From Limonium bicolor (lineage: Eukaryota > Streptophyta > Magnoliopsida > Caryophyllales > Plumbaginaceae): DNA of 64,000 bases. Of the stretch, positions 1 through 13,459 are shown piece by piece. How positions within the stretch are numbered: position 1 is the stretch's first letter; every line of letters begins with the position of its first letter. The stretch is from the NCBI GenBank assembly GCA_023374045.1, contig CM041779.1:266982131-267046130 (forward strand). Reading direction: 5' to 3'. Position numbers and translations under genes: made by a program. Below the pieces are notes generated by a model. It worked only from the letters and a program-made list of their open reading frames with translations. It ran no database searches and was not told where the DNA came from.

Positions 1-1606
1 GGACTAGTGGAGGTCCTCTTTCATTCATTGCCCAAGTCTACTTTGAGACTTCAAAGGTAATCATCCACTTTTATACCTTAAAACACATTTTTTTAACCTA
101 GGAATGATTCCTTAAGGTTAGTGTATTATCTAGCACTCATGAGAGTCATTGTATATTGATTAGAACATTGGCAAAGGGAATTAAGTTGGTGGCCGATTTT
201 CCATCAAGAAAACTAAAGGAGGAAATTGAGAGAGAAGCTTGGAAACAAGGTAAATTGTTTACCTAATGGTGGTTTAAGGTTTAAGGGGTGGTATGTAGAT
301 AAGTACTAATGTAGCTTAAAGCTTACATTAAGTAATGAGTTATATAACCTAGGAAAAAGGAACTTAAACAAGCTTGTGAACTTATGACTAAGGAGCCAAT
401 GGAAATGAGTTAGTAAGATAAGTTTAAGGTGGATTTTAAGAGCATTATAACTACTATGAGATTGATGGGTGTAATTGCAGGTTGAAAGCTATTACATGTG
501 GGAAATTCAGTGTTTAAATTCATGTCATTTAAGGGCCTAAGAGCCATGTCATTTAAGAGCCTTAGTGCTATGCAATTTAAGATTATTGCACTATGTTGAG
601 TTTATTATAAATGAGTTGATTTGGGTGAGAACATATGATGAGGAAAAGATTTGATATGTGTGAGATGATTGAATGAGAAAGACCATGCATTTGGGCATGA
701 TAATATACTAGAGGAGCTATGGCGAAATTTGAGTAGAAAACAAAGCGTTTAAGTGGTGGTTGTGAATGGATATGACCTAGGATCTACTAAGAGTCCTTAA
801 AGGAAATTTGAGTGAAAATAAGTTAACGGCGGTGTTCTTGAGGATTAGAATGACTTAGAATTGTTTAGGAAGAATTAGAGGTTAGGAGGGTGTAATTTGT
901 GTGCTAAGATTGTGTACTAAGGACTTGAGTGTTCATGAATGTATTAAGGGTGAAAAACTAAATGTTGGGTGTAGTAATATACTAAGAAAGCCATGTCAAA
1001 ATTTGGAGAGAAAACTAAGTGTTTAAGGTGTTCTAAGGAGATTTTATGACTAAGGATGTTCTAGTAAACATTAAGGGTTGTTTTGGTGAAAATGGATAAA
1101 CTATGGAGTTCTTGAGTACTAGGAAGACCTAGGGATGTCTGTGAGGGACTAGGGGTTATAATGGTGAGTTTTATGCACCAAAACCATGGTTAAGGAAGCT
1201 AGGAAACTTGTACAAAGTTTGAAGGAAAAATAAGGTATGATGACTTATAAGGATGTAAGCATGTGTTAGATTATATATAGCTTTAAGAAGTTTGAGTAAG
1301 CAAATGGGTATGCATAATGATGCTTGAGGAGTAGTTAAGATGGTTGTGAAGAAACATAATGATTAGTTGAGGCCTTAGGCAAAAGTCACAAGAGGGAAGT
1401 GTAAGGAATCAAGTGTTAAGTGTAAGAATTTTGTATGAAATTGAGTGTCAAGTTTGGTGAAGTTTGAGGAAGGTTTGGTGCATGTTTTAAGGTGTTTAAA
1501 CATGTAGGAAACATGTGGAAAGATTGTGGAATGAGTGGGAACATATTGGGGTGAATTTGGAGTTCAAAATGAGGAGAAAAGCACTTTGGAAAATAGGTTC
1601 TGCTGT

Positions 1607-1685
1607 GGACCGCCCCTGTGGGGAGGTCCAGGCGAATTCTGCAGGAAAATAGCTTCTGGTTGGGACCGCCCCAGAGGGGCGGTCC
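1607..1685. repeat. Pair of GC-rich palindromes in LTR family A
   Basis: Two hairpins lie close together in AT-rich DNA. The second is perfect: GGACCGCCCC at 1663-1672 pairs with GGGGCGGTCC at 1676-1685 around AGA. The first, 1607-1629, is the same palindrome with one mismatch. The place in the LTR, just before an A-rich tract, matches the larger arrays of the other LTR families. Confidence 0.85.
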
Positions 1686-3011
1686 AGTGCAGAGAAAAAG
1701 AAAAAAATTTGTTTTTGACTTCTAATGATGGGGAATTGAATGGTAATGGTTTTAGATGATGTTTAGGCCTTGTTTGGTGACATGTAAAGGCCTTAAGAGG
1801 TGTAAACAAGTATGGGGTGTAATGAGAAGTGATTAACTTATATGATTGAGTTTAAATTGCAATGACTTAGTGGACCAACATTAGAGAAGTGATGATGATT
1901 AGAAAGATAAGCATATAATGACTTAAGAGGTTAAGTTAAGTAAAATGGTTTCAAGTGTTTAAGGTTAAGTTAGAAAGAACTTAAGTGGTGTTAGATGGGG
2001 ATCATTAGTGACTGAGTGAGTTAAGTAAGTTAGCTTTATGGGAAAAGTAATTAACAACCTAAAATTGAATGAATGTTTTAGGGTTTGAGAATTTGGACTC
2101 CAGAGGAGAGTAAGCAACCGAACGACCAACGGTGAACGGTACAATCTTCTTGTGACCTACTTGCTAACGAGGTGTCCCTCGGCTTGTGTGCTATCTGTTT
2201 TGTGTGCCCACTAAACAAGATAAAGCATGCAACCGGAATATTATGTTGATTGTATTGTTGTGTGATGTTTGAAAACTAACACAACTTACATGAGAACTTA
2301 CTAACTAGTGTTTAGTAAAGTACTGTGTGAGATTAAGGAACACTCCCAAATATTGTTTACTTAGTAACCGAAAGAGGTTAACTAACAAACATTAACTTGA
2401 GACTTGCTACTAACTAGAACTTGGGGGAGTGAGGAATCCGGAATGGTACCGGCACATGTGTATTGGGGGAGGTCGGTATCCTTATCTGATACCGACTTCC
2501 AAATATGACTTGTCTTCGGACTCGTCGCCTAGAGTCAACATATAGACTCGACCTCCTCAGACTACTTGTTTTAGGAGGGAGGCATACTAAGATGGCGTGG
2601 GGGGATCTAGCCTACATCCCCAACAATTTAAGAAATGTTGTTTATTGTCGGTAAGTGTACTGCTACTGGCTAGGGTTAACCAAGCTATACAAAAATAAAC
2701 AACGAACTAAGAGCTAACTAGTTCTAATAAGAGAACGGTTGACTTAATTAAGATAAGGTTGAGAAAAGATACAATCATTTCTATTTAAAGGATGGTTGTA
2801 TTCTATGACTGAGATAAGGATTAAGATTAAGGTAAGGTATGGTTGGACTGAGATTAAGAGAAAACATAACTTAAGGAGTTAAATAATTGACTCACTAATT
2901 AAGGGAACGCATTTAAGTCGTTCATTGTGTCTGAACTTTGATTGTTCATATTTGGCTTGTTGTTTATTGCACTTTCTATTGTGTTGTGCATCTAATCAAC
3001 CTCCATGCTAT

Positions 3012-3109
3012 CGACAATTAGTCGTCGTAGCCACGTTAGCTTGGGGGCCATGAAAGGATCGTACCAGCAATTTTGCTGACCCCCTTTGGGGGCTGTTTTT
3101 ACTATACAG
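3012..3109 (+). promoter_or_regulatory. Conserved late-LTR hairpin block with acceptor-like CAG
   Basis: The order is CGACAATTAGTCG, then CAGCAA/TTGCTG, then CCCCC-TTT-GGGGG, then a T-rich run ending ACAG|GT at 3109. The same order of elements recurs in every LTR of this superfamily in the window (near 16530, 33050, 43570, 54225 and 63520). A role in RNA processing is inferred from this conservation and from the splice-acceptor-like end. Confidence 0.6.
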
Positions 3110-3410
3110 GTGAACGTCAGAAGGCGGCCGTCATGAGAGTAAGATGGGGTAGTTGTATTACGGGTTTAAGTGTGGCCTACGAGTTGTGCATGTACACTCG
3201 TATGGTATTTTGAGTTAGTAACATGTATAGGAGGTGAGGGGATTGTAAGAAGGATATGTATTTGGTTAAGACTTGTAAGTACTAATGTTCGGTATATTCT
3301 GTTAGTCAGACCGTGGCAAGGTCCTGGAATGTAATTGAATCCGCTGCTACGTTTGTATTTATGGTGATAAGTTTGCGATAACCACAATTGGATTGAGATG
3401 GGGTGTTACA

Positions 3411-5855
3411 AAGAGCTGAACACATCCTCAAGACCATGAGTTGCAGCCCTTTGTTCTTCTTCTGGCATCCCCTGACGATAGTATGACCAGTCCCATGCAT
3501 TGTTCTCTTGGTAGTACGGGCGTGCAAGCTCACTTGCCTCAGACAGTAGCTGTAACACACTTGGTCAGGTACGTACACATAAAAAATAAAAGTGATATGT
3601 AATGAAGTACTATGAAAATATGACTTACTAGGCAGGGATCTGGACGATGAACCAGGGTGGTCTGATAACTATCAGGGTTTAGGATCTTCGGGTGTGTGTG
3701 CTTGGTGTACCAATCTAGGTAGAGTGGGTCACAAGCATGCTACCGTGCATTTGTGCGCGTATACCCTGGAACCAGCAATTTAGGAGTGTTTTCCCACAAA
3801 CTATACATGGGGGGGGGGGGGGGTATACATAGGTGTAGGGTTGGGTTTTTCCTCTTTTTTCAGACCTTGGGTTGGGTCTAATAGGAGGTTCAGGGTTATC
3901 CTGAATGTAACCAAACTGGCGTAGACAACGCCCAGGCATGTATGGCTCATTCAACCCCAAAACCTGTATGTTACCTCTATACCATGTACGCCCTCCATGA
4001 ACATTAACATTATCTCGACCGTAGGGCAACCAATCAATCTACAATGAACATTAATAGTAAATGTAACCAACAACGAAAGACAAAAATAATAATGGTTCAA
4101 TGTGTTAACAACTACAAACACTTACATTTAGAGCAGTCAAAGCATCTAGATGCTCACGATATCCTTGCAGTGAACGATGATCCTGCACTTGAGAGGTAGA
4201 TCTCACCCATCTTAGAGCCCAAGATCTATCATCATTAGCGCGCCAGTCCGGGCTAATCGCTGGTCTTAATGTAGGGAAGTACGCATAAATCCAGCACTGT
4301 GCATATAAAACACTAGAATGATTAAGCAGTACCAATTATTAATACTCAGTGAGTTATCATATACTAGATGCACATTAGGACACATACCTCAAGTAACGTC
4401 ATAGAACTACCTATCCCACTGGAGCCGGCACGAGATGCTATCCCTAGCTGGCGATATAACCATGCAAGAGTACCAGCTCCCCATGCATATTTACGAAGCT
4501 TGGTACCTTTCTTCATGGGAGCTACTAACTAGAACAGCTGTGGACTCAGATGACCATTTGATTTTCCAGCTAATATGGTGGTACCAATCAGATGATACAA
4601 CCAACCACATGCCTGCTTCATTGCCTCTTCATTTTCATCCCTATATTGCTGCAACAAGCTCGCAATTGATACAACACCGGTATTCCACAGTGTCTCTGTC
4701 ATACTCTCAACATCTGCCCCAAAATTAAAACAATCAGCCATTACCTCCTTCAACTCAGGGGTGGATGAATCCCTTATCAATGGACGACCGACGATGGGGA
4801 TTTGCAGTATCATCCACACATCATGCAGGGTAATCGTCATCTCACCAAACGGCATATGGAATGAGTTTGTATCAGGCTGCCACCTCTCCACAAAAGCACT
4901 GATGAGGGACATATTGTTGTATGGCATCGTAATATCCTGTAGGTGCTCTATACCAGAATACTCAAGCATCTTCCTTGTTCTTGGTCTGGAAATTTGATCT
5001 TTTGGCCAGCAGGTAAGCATCACCCTATGGGATTTGAAACTCAAAACCCCACGATCCTACATAATGACCAATATTTAACTCTTACAAAACGTAGTATGAT
5101 ATTAAATGATCAAATACAGGAGAAGATAGAGAACATACCTTAGTCGAGGTCCATAAGTCAAGCGCTACATGACCCCCGAAGCTAGTGATAACACTAGTGA
5201 GTAGTGGACCGCCAGGAACTGGCACCTCTGTCATCTTCCAAGAGGTAGGAATGACTGGAACCATTGCTAGCGCTGCTTCCTCGTCAGTGTCATCCTCCTT
5301 ATCCATGACTTCATCATCTTCATTATCCTGCTCCTCATCCACGTCGGGTGAGTCCTCATCATCAGCACCACGACCATCGTCATCAGCATGTGGCGAACGC
5401 TCAGTCATCACATGGTCCTCAACAGCACGGGCGGGTGATGGGCGTGGTGGACGTGATGAACTACCACCGCCTGACGTCTGAGCTTCTAACGGAGCAGTCT
5501 GGTGGCTTGATTCCCCCGAGATATTGTAGCTAGCGCTGTGCAGTGATCTGTCAGACCAAGCACTACTGGATGATGACGCCACTGGCATGCGTCTCCTCGG
5601 TATATTGAACACCGCCGAGTCATCCTCCGCTACCATTGGTGGTGCCGGTACTTGAAACGCCGGGTCGTTGAAAGATTGACCCGGATGGAAAGATGAATGG
5701 CGTGCTGCTTCCATGCGGGGGGCAGGATTACTCGGCCCTTCACCAAGAGCATGTGCACGACGACGGTATGAGGCCATCATAGGCTGCTCCGCACCCCGGT
5801 CTTTATTCTTCCTCTTCGTGACTACATGTTTCACTGCTTTTTTCAGACGATCCAT
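3411..5855 (-). pseudogene. Plant mobile domain (PMD, MAIN-like) gene, truncated
   Basis: A five-exon minus-strand gene can be followed by GT-AG boundaries and frame: 5139-5855, 4388-5056, 4126-4296, 3629-4038 and 3411-3549. Exon 1 encodes a basic start and a long Ser- and Asp/Glu-rich disordered stretch. Exon 2 carries the PMD core, with motifs such as SLISAFVERW, FHMPFGEMTITLHDV and IPIVGRP; exon 3 begins CWIYAYFP and exon 4 contains RQFGYIQ. PMD proteins are plant nuclear factors linked to silencing and cell division (MAIN, MAIL1); PMD genes are also carried by transposons, so host or TE origin is open. Breaks: in-frame TAG at 4529-4531 and 3740-3742, a one-base frame slip at a run of 15 C (coding strand) in exon 4, and an LTR at 3410 that cuts exon 5 and supplies a TAA stop. 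The family assignment is strong; the intact 3' end is missing. Confidence 0.85.
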
Positions 5856-6665
5856 CACTGCATACGAATATCACACAGTTATATTCCTCATTCATAACAT
5901 AAAAATTCAAACATTTATAATCATATCATTCACAATATTACAATTCAAAAAAATTCAAACATTTATAAATCATTCACAATATTAGTTAGAATTCAAAAAA
6001 ATAACAAATTAAAACATTTAAAAAAACATTCAAAATATTAGAATTCAAAAAAAAAAAACTGGGTCGAGTAGCGCTGCTACTCGCCCGTCTCCAAATCGAG
6101 GACCGCCGCTCCTCTACTGATCCGGCGTCGAGTACCGCAGCTCCTCGCGCGTCTCCGACTCTAGCAGCCCAGGTCCTCGCCTCCGTCGTCGGGCGCCCGC
6201 ACACATAGGTCGAGAAGCTCCGGTCCTCGCCTTCATCCGACGTGAGCAGCTCCGGTCCTCTCCCTTCTCCGACTCGAGCAGCAGGCATCCTCGCGCGTCT
6301 CCGGGTAGAGCAGAGGCGGTGCTCGCCCTAGCGCAGATCGAGCAGCGCCAGTCCTCGCCTAGCCCTTTTTTTTTGAATATTTTCAAATTTTTCATGCTAG
6401 ATCTAGCTCAAATGATGTTGAATTTCAAAAAACTAACACCAAATTCATACTCAGGACACCCAAATCTATAAGTTGCAAAAAAAAAAATCAAAAAATTCAC
6501 CGGAAAATTTTTCCGGCGGTGGTCCGGCAGTGGTTGGCGGCGGCAGGTGGCGGCTCCGGCGGCGGCTCCGGCAGACAGAAGAGAGCTTCTTAAGGAAGAG
6601 AGATAGAGGAGAGAGAGTGAGGAAGTGGGAAATGAATAATCCAAGGAAGGTTAGGCTATATATAG
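5856..6665 (-). promoter_or_regulatory. Promoter and 5' leader of the PMD gene
   Basis: A TATA element, CTATATATAG, lies at 6656-6665 and reads the same on the minus strand. Downstream on the minus strand comes a CT-rich stretch (6585-6625) typical of plant leaders, a GC-rich repeated segment, then an AT-rich stretch ending in TATGCAG just before the ATG at 5855. That end looks like a 3' splice site, so a leader intron is likely. Start site and leader intron are inferred. Confidence 0.5.
6061..6360. repeat. GC-rich imperfect repeats in the PMD leader
   Basis: Variants of CTCGCGCGTCTCCGACTC and of GAGCAGC / GGTCCTCGCC recur about every 40-60 bases. It is the most GC-rich stretch in the first 20 kb and lies between the leader and exon 1 of the PMD gene. 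Frames are open on the minus strand (5986-6288, 6114-6395), but their composition follows the repeats and I do not call them genes. Confidence 0.6.
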
Positions 6666-7012
6666 TACGAGCGTTTTTTACCCGAAATTGACGTTTTCAT
6701 CTACGATTTAAATACAACATTCTAAAAGTGTAACAATGTTTGTAATTTAGTCAAACACAACATAAAATGTCATTAACTTATGTGGAGTCACAATTATAAC
6801 GTTTAAATGCGATTAAAAAGGGTTTAACATCTTTTATATGGGTTTATAATGTTTTGTAACAATCAGAGTGTTTTTTACTGTTTACGCTCAAGAAATTATT
6901 TTTAAAAAAAACAAGAGTTACAACACGACATTATTACATGTGTACAACGTCAATATGAATTAAAAAAATTTTGTACTGCGGTGATTAGTAATTTTGTACT
7001 GCGAATAGCAAC
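6666..7012. other. AT-rich spacer, nothing recognised
   Basis: This lies between the PMD promoter and the first AT-rich LTR. It has a short direct repeat, TTTTGTACTGCG, near 6968 and 6990. I see no gene, terminal repeat or structured motif. Confidence 0.4.
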
Positions 7013-10000
7013 CCAGTATTCTCGCATATGTATATATTTACCAATATAGGTAAGTTACATGAGTTGTAAAACTCTTATATTATATGTTACATTAATATCA
7101 TCTTATAAGAGATGATCATTCCCATTAGTTGTATTATATTATGCAACTTATATTAAAATTATTATCCTAATATTATGTAACATTTTATGTTGTATAATTT
7201 CAACTCCTAAGGTTTAATCAATATATACCTTAGTTTATAAATTTTATTTATTTATAGTTTGTCACATTAGTTAATGTGAATATCCTTATTTATATTAATT
7301 TCATCTAAATCCCATTAATACCATATAATTGTTATAACATTTATAACATTGTAGACCATAGTCTAAAATTCATTTTCCAACCTTTTCATATTCGGTACAG
7401 CACTATATTTTATTTAAATTTCATTTTGACCACATAACATTATGTAATGTTATACCATATACTAATATCATATAATATGATATTTTTATTTCCTTTAACT
7501 TATAATCTATAGTTTTTATACAAAACTATATTTAATGCCGCATAGGCATATACATTTAAACCTTATTCCTTCCCGTAACCCATAGTTTCCTTTATTTACA
7601 AAATCACCCCATTATTTATGCCATGTTATATATATATATATATATATCATATAATATAACATTTTTAACTTATAAAATGGTATAACCTATGGTTTTACAT
7701 TTGTAAAATACCGAATACCGGACAGACCATGTCTGTTTATAAATTAATTTTCAACCCCTTTAACTTTCCAAATTTATAATTTGACCACATATAATGTTAT
7801 GTTACATATATCATATATTATAACATTTTAAACCTTAATATGAATATAACCTATGGTTATATACATTTAAAATTTGCGAACAGGCCCTATTCTGTTCTAA
7901 ATTATTTTACAACCCTTCCACTTTCTATAATTGCCATTTGGCCCAATTTATAACATATAGTTTTATAATATCATTAAAACTATATATTATACATATATGT
8001 TATTAAATACTCTTATATTATTCCAAAAATCACCAAATTCCACCAAAGGGTTATAAATATTATTCCTAACCCCCATACTTTCGGTATTTACATTTCCACC
8101 ACATATATTTATCCAAAGTGTCACAATGACTTAATAACTATATATTATACATATATGGTTTATTTTAAATTCCAAAATCAACCCAATAAATTCCTAAAAA
8201 TTCCTAATAGCCCATGGGTGTTTATAATACCATTTTACACTCTTTAGTTTCGGTAATAACATATTTACCACATATGTTATAAAAATGTTACAATTAAATA
8301 CTTCTTATTATAAAACCTTAAATAAGTTTTTTAAATTATCTAATTTGGTCAAAGCCTACCATATGGTCAAGGTTGACCTCCTTAATATTTCCTTGACCAT
8401 CAATTTCCATATATTACGGTTTGTACCCATATTTTCCAGAAATTACTCTTTAACCCCAAAACTTTATAAATCCTATAATTTTTATTTTAAACCCTTTTAA
8501 CCTCAAACTTCGGCTTTATTATTATATAGCCCCAAATTTAATTTAATTATACTTTATACCCCAATTCCTTTGGGTAAATATATATATATATATATATATG
8601 TTATCTATACTTAATTAAAACCTTATAAATACATAAATAAAATGGCCTAAATTACATGGCCTTATTACAAACATTAGCTTATAAAATAAATTACACATAA
8701 ATGCCCAAAAATGCATTAAACTCTCGGCCTCACCATATAATTTTCCATATTTACCAATTTTCCACATAATGTCTTAAATTTGACAATTATGTTAATTAAT
8801 TACATATATAAATTTACTAAACCATCCTTAATCACCTAAGGTCAAAATAACCTTTTATACCTTGTTCACTCACGACATCATCATATATATATATATATAT
8901 ATATGTATAAACACATATTAATATACCAAGTGAAGGTTTAAGTGATTTATACCTTATTTTTGCCAAGATTAGGCCTTGTTTGGCCACGGCTGTTTAGGGA
9001 TAAATTTTCCACAGCTTTATTTACATGTTTTAAAACAGTAATTAAGGCATGATTAGTCTTCAAGCAAGAGCTAACCATAAGAAGTGTTTTAAGGAATTAT
9101 TTCAAGGTTAAATTTACCTTAGAATACCAAGGCAAACAAGATGTTCTTCGGCGTGTTTTTACAGAAGAATAAGAGTATCAAAAGAGCTACTAAAACCAAG
9201 TTTAAAACCAGTATAACTCAGATTAGGAGATGGCTAATTTTCACCTTGATTAAGATGCCAAAAATGATGTTTTTGGCATGGATTTGGCTATTCCTTGAAG
9301 CTCTTGGTATACCAACTGAATAATCATGTTAAGAAGGATATTATAAACCTAAGAAATCAGGTTTTCCAACCGGAAATGAAAGAAATCAAGAGATAAGTGC
9401 TTAAAGCACATTTCTACCTTAAAAGATCAAGATTAGAACTTCCCTCCTTATTCCCTTGTTACAGCCAAGAATCCCTCTTATTTTAATATCCAAAACAACC
9501 TAGAACCATGGATGGAAGTGGTTGATGTTTAGCTCCATGGAAAGAGGAAAGAAAAGTGAAGAGAATGAACATAAAATGGCTTAATAAGCTTACCAAGGTA
9601 ACAAGGTGTCCTTCTCTGAACTTGGTGTGTTATTACCGTCAAAGAGGAGAAAAAGAGAGAGTGGAGCTTGCTGGAGTCAGCTGGGAAGGAAGGTAATGAG
9701 GTAAGAAAGCTAGTTTTGCTTTTTATGTCATTTAATGTTACTTTAGTGCATAGTACTTGGTGACTCATTAGAAGATATTTGTTGTTTGCTAATGGATTAT
9801 GATGAGTCATTTAATGGGCGGCAATGGATGGTTAAGTCAAGGGATGACATTTGACCATGGTTAAAGTTAAGTAATTAAATGTTATTTTGGGTACTATTCA
9901 CCCAAAATCACCCATTTTGATTGTATTTTTAAACTTTGATTTAGACTTTATAATATAGTCTATCATGTCACATTAATGATATAAAGAATGTAATCTAGTC

Positions 10001-10443
10001 TTTAAAGTGACAAAAAGTCAATATCTTAGAGCTCATACACAAAAACGTGCTTTAAGGTGTTTTAGTGCACATTTTGTGTCACAAGGTGTTTCTGAGCTTT
10101 GTTTTCTTTGAGAATGGTTTCATTGTGTTCCTTACGTGATAATGGATCTTAGGAACCCAATTTTATATCAAATAGAGGTCATTAGACCTTTAAGGTTTCT
10201 TAGAGCACATTTTTGCCCTACTTGACCTTCAAGTATGTAAATGCTTGTTCTTTGTGTTGGAGTGTTGTCAAATTATTGTAGTATGTTCCTTTATGTGTTA
10301 ATATGCTTAGAAAAAAATTATAGGTCCTAAGAAGTTCATTTGGGTATGTATTTACCCTAAACGGTCAAAGGGTGCAATATTTGCTTTGTGTTGATCATTG
10401 TTGTTCTCAATTGACTTTTAAGGCATGTTTAGGCCTTAATTCA
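7013..10443 (-). mobile_element. AT-rich LTR, copy 1 (family D)
   Basis: This segment is colinear with the copy at 10990-13164 plus 16953-18224, with a few percent difference and variable TA microsatellites (7625-7648, 8578-8600, 8883-8904). In minus orientation it resembles the U3/leader layout of the other LTRs. About 70 bases of its left terminus are missing, and just inside its right terminus about 47 bases present in copy 2 are lost. It ends TTCA at 10443, directly against the TG that starts copy 2. No gene is visible; the short open frames are not conserved proteins. Confidence 0.6.
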
Positions 10444-10495
10444 TGTAATAACCACCACCATTATATCATATGGTTTCCAACCATAATATATATAT

Positions 10496-11483
10496 CCATC
10501 CTTATATACATTATTCTCGCATATGTATATATTTACCAATATAGGTAAGTTCCATGAGTTGTAAAACTCTTATATTATATGTTACATTAATATCATCTTA
10601 TAAGAGATGATCACTCCCATTAGTTGTATTATATTATGCAACTTATATTAAGATTATTATCCTAATATTATGTAACATTTTATGTTGTATAATTTCAGCT
10701 CCTAAGGTTTAATCAATATATACCTTAGTTTATAAATCTTATTTATTTATAGTTTGTCACATTAGTTAATGTGAATATCCTTACTTATATTAATTCCATC
10801 TAAATCCCATGAAATTGAATACCATATAATTGTTATAACATTTATAACATTGTAGACCATAGTCTAAAATTCATTTTCCAACCTTTTCATATTCGGTACA
10901 ACACTATATTTTATTTAAATTTCATTTTGACCACATAACATTATGTAATGTTATACCATATACTAATATCATATAATATGATATTATAGCCATCCTTATA
11001 TACATTATTCTCGCATATGTATATATTTACCAATATAGGTAAGTTCCATGAGTTGTAAAACTCTTATATTATATGTTACATTAATATCATCTTATAAGAG
11101 ATGATCATTCCCATTAGTTGTATTATATTATGCAACTTATATTAAGATTATTATCCTAATATTATGTAACATTTTATGTTGTATAATTTCAACTCCTAAG
11201 GTTTAATCAATATATACCTTATTTTATAAATCTTATTTATTTATAGTTTGTCACATTAGTTAATGTGAATATCCTTACTTATATTAATTCCATCTAAATC
11301 CCATTAATACCATATAATTGTTATAACATTTATAACATTGTAGACCATAGTCTAAAATTCATTTTCCAACCTTTTCATATTCGGTACAGCACTATATTTT
11401 ATTTAAATTTCATTTTGACCACATAACATTATGTAATGTTATACCATATACTAATATCATATAATATGATATTTTTATTTCCT
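10496..11483. repeat. Tandem duplication, 494 bp unit, two copies
   Basis: The segment beginning CCATCCTTATATACATTATT occurs at 10496 and again at 10990. The copies stay nearly identical to the end of the unit and only the second continues into the rest of the LTR. The duplication lies inside LTR copy 2 and is absent from copy 1. Confidence 0.85.
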
Positions 11484-13433
11484 TTAACTTATAACCTATA
11501 GTTTTTATACAAAACTATATTTAATGCCGCATAGGCATATACATTTAAACCTTATTCTTTTCCGTAACCCATAGTTTCCTTTATTTACAAAATCACCCCA
11601 TTATTTAATAGCATGTTATATATATCATATAATATAACATTTTTAACTTATAAAATGGTATAACCTATGGTTTTACATTTGTAAAATACCAAACAGACCA
11701 TGTCTGTTTATAAATTAATTTCCAACCCCTTTAACTTTCCAAATTTATAATTTGACCACATATATAATGTTATGTTACATATATCATATATTATAACATT
11801 TTAAACCTTAATATGAATATAACCTATGGTTATATACATTTAAAATTTGTGAACAGGCCCTATTCTGTTCTAAATTATTTTTCAACCCTTCCACTTTCTA
11901 TAATTGCCATTTGGCCCAATTTATAACATATAGTTTTATAATATCATTAAAACTATATATTATACATATATCTTATTAAATACTCTTATATTATTCCAAA
12001 AATCACCAAATTCCACCAAAGGGTTATAAATATTATTCCTAACCCCTATACTTTCGGTATTTACATTTCCACCACATATATTTATCTAAAGTGTCACAAT
12101 GACATAATAACTATATATTATACATATATAGTTTATTTTAAATTCCAAAATCAACCCAATAAATTCCTAAAAATTCCTAATAGCCTATGTGTGTTTATAA
12201 TACCATTTTACACCCTTTAGTTTCGGTAATAACATATTTACCACATATGTTATAAAAATGTTACAATTAAATACTTATCTTATTATAAAACCTTAAATAA
12301 GTTATTTAACTTATCTAATTTGGTCAAAGCCTACCATATGGTCAAGGTTGACCTCCTTAATATTTCCTTGACCATCAATTTCCATATATTACGGTTTGTA
12401 CCCATATTTTCCAGAAATTACTCTTTAACCCCAAAACTTTATAAAATCTTATAATTTTTATTTTAAACCCTTTTAACCTCAAACTTTTGGCTTCATTATT
12501 ATATAGCCCCCAAATTTAATTTAATTATACTTTATACCCCAATTCCTTGCGGTTATATATAACTTAATTAAAACCTTATAAATGCATAAATAAAATGGCC
12601 TAAAGTACATGTTCTTATTACAAACATTAGCTTATAAAATAAATTACACATAAATGCCCAAAAATGCATTAAACTCTCGGCCTCACCATATAGTTTTCCA
12701 TATTTACCAATTTTCCACATAATGTCTTAAATTTGACAATTATGTTAATTAATTACTTATATAAATTTACTAAATTCCTTAATTACCTAAGGTCAAAATA
12801 ATACCTTTTATACCTTGTTCACTCACGACAATCATATATATATATATACGTATAAACAAATATTAATATACCAAGTGAAGGTTTAAGTGATTTATACCTT
12901 ATTTTTGCCAAGATTAGGCCTTGTTTGGCCACGGATGCTTAGGGATAAATTTTCCACAGCTTTATTTACATGTTTTCAAACAGCAATTAAGGCATGATTA
13001 GTCTCCAAGCAAGAGCTAACCATAAGAAGTGTTTTAAGGTATTATTTCAAGGTTAAATTTACCTTAGAATACCAAGGCAAACAAGATGTTCTTCGGCCTG
13101 TTTTTACAGAAGAATAAGAGTATCAAAAGAGCTACTAAAACCAAGTTTAAAACCGGTATAACTCTGAAATACCCCAAACCTAGTTATGTTGTTTAAACAT
13201 TTAAATATGGTATATTAAGACTAAAAAGAGTCTTAGAAATATTGGTAAACAAATTTAAACAATAGAAAACACAAAATGTGCTTTAAGGTCAATAAAGGCC
13301 AAAATGTGCTCTAAGCTTGGGATAAGCTTGGTTAAGACCTAATGAACTTACCAAGACCTTATTTATATACTAATGAACATATTAAACCAATTACCAAAGA
13401 AAACCAAGCTTGAAAACAAGTTAAAACACAAAA

Positions 13434-13459
13434 TGTGCTTTAAGGAGTCTTAAAGCACA
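13434..13459. promoter_or_regulatory. Conserved U3 hairpin
   Basis: TGTGCTTTAAG pairs with CTTAAAGCACA around GAGT, an 11 bp perfect stem. It sits in a roughly 200-250 bp block (about 13386-13590) that is far better conserved between LTR families than the rest of the LTR. It lies about 315 bases upstream of the TATA-like element. Confidence 0.6.

Larger units (their letters stand above)
1..3410 (+). mobile_element. LTR fragment, 3' part (family A)
   Basis: This is the downstream part of a very long LTR whose start lies outside the window. It ends in GGGTGTTACA at 3410, the same terminus as the complete LTRs elsewhere here. Long blocks match the chromovirus LTR at 29237-33432, for example the stretch at 2161-2205 against 32220-32265, but overall it is clearly diverged, so I treat it as a sister family. 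It has a conserved CAG|GT acceptor-like site at 479-480, a palindrome pair near 1640 and the conserved hairpin block near 3060. The right edge cuts a PMD gene exon. Whether it is a solo LTR or a 3' LTR cannot be told; the expected TSD would be AAGAG (3411-3415). Open reading frames in it are short and unconvincing. Confidence 0.85.

Noticed and set aside
3306..3410. Extension of the last PMD exon past 3411
   Set aside because: From 3410 downward the sequence is the LTR terminus. The open frame there is in another reading frame from the PMD exon.
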